Shown piece after piece: positions 46,679-56,400 of a stretch of DNA of 64,000 nt. The position numbers were made by a program, and so were the translations under genes. The notes beneath the pieces are model-generated. The model did no database searches, was not told where the DNA came from, and worked only from the letters and a program-made list of their open reading frames with translations. Location of the stretch: NCBI RefSeq assembly GCF_015546995.1, contig NZ_JADMUH010000010.1:1-64000 (forward strand), read 5' to 3'. Every line of letters starts with the position of its first letter. Within the stretch, counting starts at the first letter, position 1. The stretch comes from Streptococcus infantis (GTDB lineage Bacteria; Bacillota; Bacilli; Lactobacillales; Streptococcaceae).

Positions 46679-49129
46679 TCATTGTTTATTTAAAAATTCT
46701 TGAACTTTTGAGAATACTTGCTCTCGGCTAATGACTCTAACACGATTGCTTCGAGCCAAAGACTTGCTGATTTGCTTACCATAGCGTTTACTTGCCATGC
46801 GGCTATCTAGAATCAAAACTGCAGAGCGTTGTCCCACTCGACGCATGGTTCGTCCAATCGCTTGCTTAAGACGAATAATAGCCATAGGAAGCTGGTAATC
46901 GTAAAAAGGATTTTTTCCTTCCAAACGAAGTTCTTGATTCATCTTTTTAGTAAAGGGATCTTCTGGATTTTGGAAAGGCAAACGAGTCACCACTTCAATA
47001 ACCCGCGGATGTCTTGAAAAATCGACACCTTCCCAAAAACTTCCCGCCCCAAGCAAGAGCTCCCGCTCGCCTCTTTCAAAGCGTTTTTTTAACTGGGCAG
47101 GTTCTCCGTGCTTGTACTGGGCCAGATGGGGAACCCTCAAAGCATCTGAAACTTGCAACAATAAATCTTTTGCAGTAAATAAGACTAGAATGGGTTCTTC
47201 AAACTGGAATAGTTCTTCTAGAACTTCCACAATTGCTTGTGCATATTCCTCAGATGAAATTTCTGTCACCAACGGAAAATCATTCAGCAACAAGATTTCC
47301 TGATTTTCCTGAAACTGTTCGTCCATGCAGTAAAAGGCAGCTTGAGGAAAACCTAACAATTCTGGTAAAGAAACCCTACTACTAATTTCAAGGGTTGCAG
47401 AGATTCCTAATAGCTGACAGGTTTCTGGGAAAATCTGAGAAAAGAGCAAACGATGATTGCGACTAGAAGTGATTTCAACCTTCTTACTAGACACATCTGA
47501 AGTCGATAACCAAAATTCTCCCTCAGATGTAAAAAATCTCTGATAGTCTTTAAATTCTGGTAAGTTCAACTCAGAAAAATCTTGTCGGAGCTTGTTAATG
47601 CTACTAGCTGGACACATCCTCCGTTTACCAGATAAGAACTGATCGAGTAGGTAAGAAACTTCAAAACGAATACTTTCTAGCAAGCGTCTTTGAAGCATAC
47701 CTTCTTCCCTCGATAGAGCTTGATCTAGTTGATCTAGCAAATCTGTTAGCAAATAAGTTTTACGAGAAAGATTTTCCAATGTCAACAAGATTTTCTGGGC
47801 TTCATCTAAAATCAAGAGACGCCCTTCTAAAAGACTCGGATCATCTTCAAGTCGAGTAACGAGGTAAGCATGATTGGTCACAAGCAACTTACAAGAACGA
47901 GCCTTGTCCTGACCTCGTTTCCAAAAATCCTCTAGCCAAAAGAGAGAGTCTTTGTGAAGGTTGCCATCATGAACCAAGTTTGGTAAAAACTGCTGGTAGC
48001 GATATAGCTGACCAATCTCGTCTAAATCTCCTGTATCTGTTTCAGTCAACCAAACTAGAAGTTGCATCTTGAATCGTGTATACAGACGATTGGACTCTTC
48101 TTCCTCTAGAACTGTATGAAAGGCATCTAGCTTCAAGTAATTCTGAGGACCTTTAAGACTCTGAATAGAGATATGGAAAATCTCTTCTAGTCTTTTAGCC
48201 TCCTCTTGTATCACCTGATTTTGAAGGATTTTAGTCGGAACACTGAGTAGGATTCCCCCTTCATTCTCAAGTGACAAGGCCGGTAGCAGGTAACCATAGG
48301 TTTTCCCAATTCCTGTTTGAGCCTGAATAAAGGAAATGACTTCCCCTTGTAAAAACTCTTGAACCTTTTGGGCAAATTCTTCTTGTTGACTTCTCTCCTC
48401 CAAACCTAGCAAGGCAATATTAGTTTGGAAATCTTTTGAGAGTTTGCGTGGAGAAAGGACTGGCTTCTCTTTTCTTAAGAATAAGCCTTGTACTTCTACC
48501 AAATCATGCTCAACGAGGAGAGACTGTTTCTGATAAACTTCCTCGATGACTAGGTAAGATTCATAGAGTAAGCTGTCTGATAAACTCAATAAGCGCTCCA
48601 ACAACCCTTTTGGCAGTCCAAACATCTTTTGTCTCATACAAAGAAAGAGTTCTGCTGTTGCTTGAGCATCAGATAGGGCTGAATGGGCTTGCTCTAGAGG
48701 AATCCCCAACTCTTGGCAAAGAATACCGAGATTATACTTCTCAAGCTGAGGGTAAAAGACTTGAGCCAACTCCACTGTATCGATACGAGGCGTGCGCAAT
48801 TCATAACCCTCAAAAAAGAGGAATTCTGCCAATAAATTAGCATCGAATTGAACATTGTGCGCAACAAAAATACCGTCTTTGACCAGTTCAAAAATCTTTC
48901 CAGCCACCTGAGAAAACTCTGGAGCCTTTGCCAAACGTTTATCAGTCAAACCCGTTAATTCTTTGATATGAGAATCCAAGTGTTCATGAGGGTTGACATC
49001 AGTCGCATACTGCTCAACAATCTCACCATCTTCAATGACTACAATTCCCACTTGGATGATTTTTGCCTTGCTTCCGGTACTTGTAGCTTCTAAATCTACA
49101 ACCACATACCGATTATTTCTAAAATTCAT
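46679..49129 (-). CDS. dinG: DinG-family exonuclease/helicase
   Basis: 816-aa fusion of a DnaQ-like DEDDh 3'-5' exonuclease (VVVDLEATSTG at the N-terminus; HNVQFDANLL; HSALSDAQATAE) with an XPD/DinG-type superfamily 2 helicase (Walker A AQTGIGKTYGYLLP near 270; LLILDEAQK; late motif VEVVTRLPFQNPEDP and AIGRTMRRVGQRS). The helicase Fe-S cysteine cluster is not obvious, as in other Gram-positive DinG. I start at the ATG at 49129 rather than the adjacent GTG at 49132, because the promoter -10 lies 5-8 nt away and leaderless starts require AUG. No Shine-Dalgarno. Confidence 0.93.
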   Translation of the reverse strand: MNFRNNRYVVVDLEATSTGSKAKIIQVGIVVIEDGEIVEQYATDVNPHEHLDSHIKELTGLTDKRLAKAPEFSQVAGKIFELVKDGIFVAHNVQFDANLLAEFLFFEGYELRTPRIDTVELAQVFYPQLEKYNLGILCQELGIPLEQAHSALSDAQATAELFLCMRQKMFGLPKGLLERLLSLSDSLLYESYLVIEEVYQKQSLLVEHDLVEVQGLFLRKEKPVLSPRKLSKDFQTNIALLGLEERSQQEEFAQKVQEFLQGEVISFIQAQTGIGKTYGYLLPALSLENEGGILLSVPTKILQNQVIQEEAKRLEEIFHISIQSLKGPQNYLKLDAFHTVLEEEESNRLYTRFKMQLLVWLTETDTGDLDEIGQLYRYQQFLPNLVHDGNLHKDSLFWLEDFWKRGQDKARSCKLLVTNHAYLVTRLEDDPSLLEGRLLILDEAQKILLTLENLSRKTYLLTDLLDQLDQALSREEGMLQRRLLESIRFEVSYLLDQFLSGKRRMCPASSINKLRQDFSELNLPEFKDYQRFFTSEGEFWLSTSDVSSKKVEITSSRNHRLLFSQIFPETCQLLGISATLEISSRVSLPELLGFPQAAFYCMDEQFQENQEILLLNDFPLVTEISSEEYAQAIVEVLEELFQFEEPILVLFTAKDLLLQVSDALRVPHLAQYKHGEPAQLKKRFERGERELLLGAGSFWEGVDFSRHPRVIEVVTRLPFQNPEDPFTKKMNQELRLEGKNPFYDYQLPMAIIRLKQAIGRTMRRVGQRSAVLILDSRMASKRYGKQISKSLARSNRVRVISREQVFSKVQEFLNKQ

Positions 49130-49166
49130 CACTAAAAATTATATCAAAATTTGCACCATTTGACAC
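49130..49166 (-). promoter_or_regulatory. dinG promoter, predicted near-leaderless start
   Basis: Minus strand: GTGTCA-like -35, 17 nt, extended -10 TG-A-TATAAT (49143-49138), 8 nt to ATG. Expected 5' UTR 0-2 nt. Confidence 0.6.
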
Positions 49167-49249
49167 CCCTGAACTTTATTTGAAGAGTCAAGTTTCTTGC
49201 AAGATTTGAAAAAAATGATTGAATAGAATTTTAGAAAAGGAGGGAACTC

Positions 49250-49435
49250 ATGAACCCAGTAGATTTGTTTAATCAAGTAAAGGAACTCATTGAGAACAAA
49301 GATTTTTCTGCAACAAAAACATTTGTTGAAGAAAACAAGGACCAACTCGGTGAGTACCTAAGCCAAGCACAAGCTTTGGTCTCAGGATCAGAAGGACTTG
49401 ACGGTCTTGTAGATAAGGTCAAAGGCCTCTTCTAA
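49250..49435 (+). CDS. Small hypothetical protein, 61 aa
   Basis: Not recognised by function, but well supported as a gene: AAAGGAGGG 7 nt before the ATG, an own promoter region (TTGCAA near 49197 and a TAGAAT-type -10), and an own terminator. The product is acidic (many E/D, few K/R), predicted mainly helical, with no Cys or transmembrane segment. Sequence elements: VDLFNQVKELIENKDFSAT and DGLVDKVKGLF. It lies between divergent dinG and convergent nnrD. I recall an orthologous small gene at this place in pneumococcus. Confidence 0.8.
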   Translation: MNPVDLFNQVKELIENKDFSATKTFVEENKDQLGEYLSQAQALVSGSEGLDGLVDKVKGLF

Positions 49436-49440
49436 TCATC

Positions 49441-49473
49441 AAAAGACACCTGATATTTTCAGGTGTCTTTTTG
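49441..49473. terminator. Bidirectional terminator, 61-aa gene / nnrD
   Basis: 13-bp stem AAAAGACACCTGA / TCAGGTGTCTTTT, 5-nt loop, T-tracts on both sides. The nnrD stop lies inside it. Confidence 0.85.
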
Positions 49474-50307
49474 TATTTTTTTCATGAATACAGGAATATG
49501 TTGACTAATCGTGGTTGGCAGAACTACAAAGTTGTCCTCAGCTAGTTCTTGGGCAATTGCTGAATGTAGATAGGTCGCTACCGTCACTCTTTCATAGACA
49601 CTAACTTGTGGGAATTGACCAGCAAAACCAGCAATCATCCCAGCTAAGGTATCTCCCATTCCCCCAGTCGCCTGATAAGGACCACCAACACCCAGCTGAT
49701 AACAATCAGCTTGAGCTGCTTGCCAGATTCGAGTCGCAGGGCCTTTTTGAACTAGAATTGTTCCTGAAGGAAATCTCTTCAAAGTCTCTCCTGTTTCCTC
49801 AGTTCCTTGGGAAGTCAAATCAAATCCTGACAAGACTTGCCATTCCCTTTGGTGTGGAGTTAAAACAAGCTGAGCCTTAGGAAATTTCATTCCCGTCTTC
49901 GCTAAAATAGATAGGGCGCCACCATCCAGTATGAGGGTCTGATCTTGATTTGAATGATGAAAGACTGTTTGGAGAAGCTCTTCTCCACGCTCATCATCCA
50001 CTAGTCCAGGTCCGACCAAGACAACACTTGCTTTCTGTAACTGTTGCTCAAGTAATTGCTTATCGTCAAGAGCAAAAGCCATAGCCTCCGGCAGATGGCT
50101 ATGCAGAGCTGGAATATTCTCTTTATCCGTTGCTACTGTCACCAAGCCTGCACCACTTCTAACAGCCCCTAAAGCAGCCATAATAATGGCTCCCCCATAA
50201 GGATACGTTCCCCCAATCAAGAGAAGACGACCGTAGTCTCCTTTATGACTAGAACGAGGACGCTCGATGATTACTTTTTTCAGTAGAGCTTGATCAATGA
50301 CTTTCAT
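49459..50307 (-). CDS. nnrD: ADP-dependent NAD(P)H-hydrate dehydratase
   Basis: Ribokinase-like YjeF C-terminal domain enzyme, 282 aa, that repairs hydrated NAD(P)H using ADP/ATP. Motifs: GRLLLIGGTYPYGGAIIMAA (in part), LVGPGL, LTPHQREW, LVQKGPAT and GGMGDTLAGMIAG (catalytic Asp). The epimerase half (NnrE) is not fused here. Shine-Dalgarno AAGGAG with a TATAAT promoter about 40 nt upstream. Confidence 0.94.
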   Translation of the reverse strand: MKVIDQALLKKVIIERPRSSHKGDYGRLLLIGGTYPYGGAIIMAALGAVRSGAGLVTVATDKENIPALHSHLPEAMAFALDDKQLLEQQLQKASVVLVGPGLVDDERGEELLQTVFHHSNQDQTLILDGGALSILAKTGMKFPKAQLVLTPHQREWQVLSGFDLTSQGTEETGETLKRFPSGTILVQKGPATRIWQAAQADCYQLGVGGPYQATGGMGDTLAGMIAGFAGQFPQVSVYERVTVATYLHSAIAQELAEDNFVVLPTTISQHIPVFMKKIQKDT

Positions 50308-50364
50308 AAGCTACTCCTTCATGCTTTCTCTTACTTTCATTATACACCTCACTACCCAATTAAT

Positions 50365-50398
50365 AAAGGAGAAGACTATGTAGTCTTCTCCTTTTTTT
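50365..50398 (-). terminator. bgaA terminator
   Basis: 14-bp perfect stem AAAGGAGAAGACTA / TAGTCTTCTCCTTT with a 2-nt centre. The T-run is longer on the plus strand; on the minus strand the tail is TTTATTAATT. Confidence 0.65.
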
Positions 50399-50437
50399 AT
50401 AATAATCATCCTTTTGAGAATAGTGAGTTATGAATCA

Positions 50438-53400
50438 TTATTCTTCCTTGCGTTTCCCATTTAGGAAGGCTGCTGATAAAGCTAGACTGAGACCTGCTAG
50501 GAAAATAGCTGTATCTGATAGACTTTCCCCAGTTTCTGGAAGTCTTGCTAAGTCTGCTTTTTCCGAAGCATTTCCAAGAACTTGTGAACCCTGAGTCTGC
50601 TCAGCAGAAGCCTGAGTTTCTGAAGGTTTATCAGATAATCCTCGAATATCTGCAACTGGTTTATCGATTGTTGGAGCGGCTTGGTCTCCTGCTGTTCCTA
50701 GAGTTCCTGTATATTCTGGGAGTTCGTTCTTGTCTGCTTGCACAGCATTGACTCCACCCTTGAATTCAGGTACTTCATTTTTAGCAGCTTCAACCCAATT
50801 AGCTCCGCCCTTGAACTCTGGAACTTCATTTGTAGCAGCTTCAACCCAGTTAGCTCCGCCTTTAAACTCTGGTACTTCATTTGTAGCAGCTTCAACCCAA
50901 TTAGCTCCGCCTTTAAACTCTGGTACTTCAACAATTGGGGTTGCTTGGTCTCCTGCAGTACCGATAGAGTTGCTATATTCTGGGACTTCTACTATTGGGG
51001 CTGGCTCCTCACCTACAGTTCCAATAGGGTCCGTATACTCTGGAATTTCAAGAACAGGAGCCGGCTCATCACCCTTGCTACTTGTAACAAGTGCTTTTAC
51101 TCCTACTTCAACAATTTGATCTTTTGCATCACTTGTTTCAGTGTGAACAATTTTACGACTTGTTCCTAAAACTTCGACATAGTCTACTTTTTCTCCATTT
51201 TTGCCTTCTGATACGATACGACGTTCATCTTTAGCTAAATCACTATTCTCACGAATAATTTCCTTAAATGGAATGACAGATTTCTCAACTTCCAGACTTG
51301 GACGATCTAAGACAAGAGCTTGATCATCTACTGCATGACTAGCTTCAGAACCAGCTTGGAAGTATAGACGATATTCTTTAACGAGACTACCATCTTTAGC
51401 AAGAAGTCGAACAAGTGTTGGAAGATTGTCTTGGCTTGACTCAACGACAGTCGCTACAGCATGACCACTTGTTTGGACAGTCACTTTTGGTTTCGCTCCA
51501 TTTGAAGTCAATCGATATTCTGAAACAGTAGGATCAAAGTTTTCCAATGCTTTTCCAGCAACTGAAATAGTCACTGCAGGTGTTTTTGAATCACTTGCTT
51601 TAGCTGGAGAATAAGCACTAAACTCAACCATTGCGAGGCCATTAGTGGTTGATTTGCGAGTCATACGTGCGCGAATAGCGGTTGTCTGTATTGGATCAAA
51701 GGTAAATTCGATTGGTTTACCAGCCTCGATTGCGCTAGATGCCTTATAAGGAATTTCTTGCCAATTATCTGCCTTGTTAAACGGATGATCCGCATTTTCC
51801 TCATAACGTGAAATAGTGCTTGGTTCAGAATAAGTTGGTCCAACGTATCTTTCGAGTACCATTGTCGCTGGTGCATCTGTTCCACTGTCTTTGAAGAATT
51901 GGATTGCTACTTTTCCAACAGACTGAGGTGTAATCTGACCGTTCTTCTTAAAGAGAACTCCCACGGACACTTCTTGATCTTTTGGAGTCCGAGACCAGTT
52001 TGTCCAACGATTATCCTCATTAAATCGACCATCGTTGATATAGAAGATTTTATCATTAGAAGCGGCATCGGTATCGTTTGTAGTAGAGGCAAAGGCTTTA
52101 GAGTCAGTCGCATTATTGCTTGCATTCTCAGAGATAACTTGATTTCCTCTTGCCAGAACGGTTACTTGCATCTTAGTTGTCAGGTCTGTTCCTAGGATAT
52201 GACCAAGCACTTCAAAGGTGCCTTCCTGGTCTGTCGCATGTTCAGCCACTGCATCCCATTCTACGGCTAGTTTATCTGTCGTCCAATCTGTTTGTGATGG
52301 ATAATAGACTGTCAATTCTGTAGGTAATTGAAGCTTATCGCCAACACTCAATGTCATGGCAGCATTTTCGGCAGCTACTGGTTGTGTAGATTCTTTTTTA
52401 CCATCACGGAAAATGCGATACTCTTTCAAGATGCTTCCGTCTTCTGCCTTCAAAATGAGGCGTGTTGCTCCTTCTGGGCTTGTAGCAGGGACAATCGTTA
52501 CCACACCATTGTCGCTTGCTGTTGCAGTAATCACTTTGCTAGCTTGAGGAATATGATAGTCTGTCTTAGCTGGATTGAAATGTTCAAGGCTCTTGCCATC
52601 TACTTGGATAGAAATCTCTGAACTTGAAGCACTTGGAACTTTATTTCCTAAGATAGTGATTTCGGTCAAACCGACACCAGCCGTACCATTTGCTTTCTTC
52701 ATGCGAATACGAACTGCATAGGTCTCAACCTTATCAAATGTAAAGTGGTTAGTTTGGCTTGCAGATAATTGTCCTGGAGCTTTGAGATGTTCAACCTCTT
52801 TCCAGTTGGTAGCATTGTTAAATGGATGCTTGGCATCTCCTTGAGCATGATTGACATCAGTTGGCAAATCTGGAATTTCTTGACCAACGTAGTATTCAAT
52901 AACATACTCTTTTGGGAGTCCAATCGCACCATCTGTATAGAAATCAACTGAAAGATTGTCTACAAAGCGCTTGGTCAAATCGCCTGAGTTACCAAACAAG
53001 ATAGATGCCCAGTCATTATCTGTATTTGTTTGCCATGTTGTCCATCGATTTTTGACATCTGTATTGGCTCTTGAAACTGTCAAGTCATTCAGAGTATTGG
53101 CCGAATCATCTCCACCAGTATTGGATACGATAGCTGCTGGCAATTGTGAACCTGTCCATTGTTTAGAGATATTATTTCCCGCAACAACCTGACTGGAAAC
53201 ACGAACATGAGCCTTGGTAGTTAGAGAGCTACCAACCAATTGACCTTTGATTTCAAAGATTCCTTCAGTTTGACTAAAGTTAGCTGGCACCTTATCCCAA
53301 ACGACATCATTATAGACAGTTGTTCCATTAGAATGGTAGGCACGAACGTTAGCTGGTAATTGAACCGTTTCACCCTTAGGAAGAGTTAGGCTGATTTCTT

Positions 53401-56400
53401 CTGCGACCTGCAAACCTTCAACAGTCACATTTGCCACAGCTTCAATATCTGTGCCTTCTACATGACCTTTAAGGGTAAAGCTATGATAGCTAGCAAGTTC
53501 ATGTTCATCTACCTTGTCCCAAGTTACAGCTAGCTTACGAGGCAAGCCTTTGTCAAATTCTGCTCCGATTTGGTCAGGCAAATTCGGTTGCTGATTGATA
53601 TCTGTAGAGATTGAAACAGGATGAAGCTTAACAATTTTCTTGGCTACTTTGTTTTCTTTAATGACTACTACAGTGGCTACAGATTGTGTCTTCTCTGTTT
53701 GGTGTTCAATACGAGGAGTGAGCGTTACACTACCTTTAGTGTAAAGAAGCAAGTTCTGTCCGTTTACTTCAAGATGTCCACCATCAGTAGAGCTAGCATC
53801 CAAGTGAATATCTGATGCTGAAAATTCAGTCTGTGAACCATCTTCGTAATGCCCAATGACATGATAAGGGAGAACTTGGTCTTCTGTTGCAGTCTCTTTT
53901 CCTTCAACGCTTACTTCCAAGCGTGTCAAGGCAGGGGCTTCTTTCACAAATTGAATCAAGTAAGTTTGAACCAAATCACCCTTCTGGTCACTCAAGAATA
54001 CAGAAGCCTGATAATCATTAGCTGCTGAAGCCTGTTGAACTGTCACCTGATAGCCTCTTGTCTGTGCTCCGACACTTGGAATCTCAGCACTATAAGGAAG
54101 GGATACTCGGTAGTAGGTCTTTCCAGGCTCAAAGTTTTCAAGAGACTTATCTCCAACCGTGAGACCTGTAACAGTGTTTACTGTTTCCTTGTCACTTGCG
54201 ATAAAGGTTGCTGTCACCTCGTAGTCATTACCTACCAATTTACCAGTTGCTTCAGTTCGTCCACCTTCTTTTGACAAAGCAGCAGGATCTTTCAAGGTCC
54301 AAGAAACGACATCCGCATCAACCAAGTTGCCATCTGATAAAACTGCCGTTACAGTTTTATCCAAATCTTCTACAGCTGTACCAACTGGAACAGTTGCAAC
54401 TTTAGGCAACCACTTATCAAGAGCAATGACCTTAACAAGGGCTTCAGCCTTGGCTTCGAGACCTTCCACACTACCAAGAACTTTTTTCTCACCAGCACTT
54501 GTAAGGAGATCATCTGGGATTGCCCAAACCACAGCTTTTTCTTCGACACTACCATCGCTATAAATAGCTGTCACAGTTTCCGGCAATTTAGGATTTTCGC
54601 TGACATCAGTAGTCGCCTTAACAGGGGCAAAAGCGATAAAATGACGATTTTCTTTTTTGCCTGAAACGGTTGTAACCGTCGCCTGATCAGAAGCTAAACC
54701 TGCAGAATCCGCATATAGGGTGAATTTCCCTTCTTTTTCAGTGGATTTAACAATGACAACACCTTTACCATTGAAGGCTTTTCTTTGCCATGTGCCATCT
54801 TTCTGAGCTTTATAACGTTCACGGCTAGCTTGTTCCCCATTATCCACACCGACGATCTGCCCTTGCCCGTGAAGATTGAAATGAACAAGATTATTGGCAG
54901 TTGGTACAACATTGCCGTCTTCATCAACAATTTCATAATGGATATAAGACAAATCTTTACCGTCTGCAGTGATAACATGTTCTTCCTTGGTGAGACGAAC
55001 TCTAGCTGGCTCCCCTGCTGTTGTTACACTGTCACGCGCAATCTCTTTGCCATTTTCGTCACGAGCAATAGCTGTTAAGGTACCTGGTTTATAGTCAACC
55101 AACCACTCAAGATACAATTCACTTGGTTTAGCTCCCTCGTGATAAGAGCGCCCATCTTCAGTTGTTTTCTTAACAAATTCTTTCTTACCAAGGGACTCGT
55201 TATTCAAGAACAATTCTACGCTAGAGGCATTTGAGAAGGTTCTCACAGGAACCTTACCATTGACTAGCATATTACGTTCCTTGAGCGTTTCTTCTGTCCA
55301 ATTCCAGTGAGGCATGATGCGAACAGTTGGTTTTTCTTTGGCACTATACCATTCACTACGGTAAAGATAGAAATCATTCTTAGGCAAGCCTGCCATATCA
55401 ATAATACCAAAGTAAGAGCTTTTCACTGGTGTGTTATCTTGGTTATGCCAAGGTGTAGGCTCACCGATATAGTCGAAACCAGTCCAGATGAACTGACCTG
55501 CATAACCAGCACGATCACGGTCAAAGGTCCAAGATTCAGTAGCTGTTCTACCCCAGGCTACACGGTCATTACCATAGTCTGACTGTTCATAATGACGATT
55601 TGGACGATTGTCGTGCCAGAGTAAATGAGCAGGATCAAAATAAGAATCTCGAGTTCGAGTCGCTGAAGAAGTTTCAGAACCATAAATCAACCAGTCTGGA
55701 TGGGCTTTACGAACAGCGTCGTAAAAACGCTCTCCATAGTTCATACCTACAGCATCCATGATTGCTGCTAATTCTAAAAACAAGCCTGTAGAAGCACGAC
55801 TGAATTTATTTTCACCCATGGTCACATAGCGCTCTGTATCAATTGCTTTGATAACAGCTTTCAAACGCTTGGCTGTTTCTAGTGAACGTTTTCCACCATC
55901 AGCCTCATCCACTTCGTTACCGAGTGACCACATGATGATTGAAGGATTATTTTTATCTCGTTCAACCATAGTTCTCAGATCAAAATCAGACCACTTCTCA
56001 CCCTTCTTGGCTTCTGGGTGAGTTGCATCTTGGTCAAAGAAACGTCCATAGTCATACGTTTTTTTGCCACGATACCAAGTATCAAAGGCTTCTTCTTGGA
56101 CCAAGAGTCCTAGACTAGCAGCAGCATCTAGCAACTGTGGACTTGCTGGATTGTGAGTCGTACGGATAGAGTTAACTCCCATATCTTTCAGGAGTTTTAA
56201 TTTACGGTAGGTTGCCTTATAGTTTTCTTCTGCCCCCAAGGCACCATTATCATGGTGGATACTAACCCCGTGGAATTTCATTCTCTCACCGTTAAGAGAG
56301 AATCCCTCCTTAGCTGTCCAGTTGAAATAACGATAACCAAAAGTATCTTCTGTCACATCAACTAGCTGACCTTCATTATAAACCTTGGTTTTTAGAACAT

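Noticed and set aside
50726-50929. CRISPR-like array
   Set aside because: The repeats are contiguous, in frame with bgaA and without unique spacers.
50730-51169. Plus-strand ORFs with repeated sequence opposite bgaA
   Set aside because: They mirror the bgaA repeats in antisense; no ribosome site or promoter, low-complexity products.
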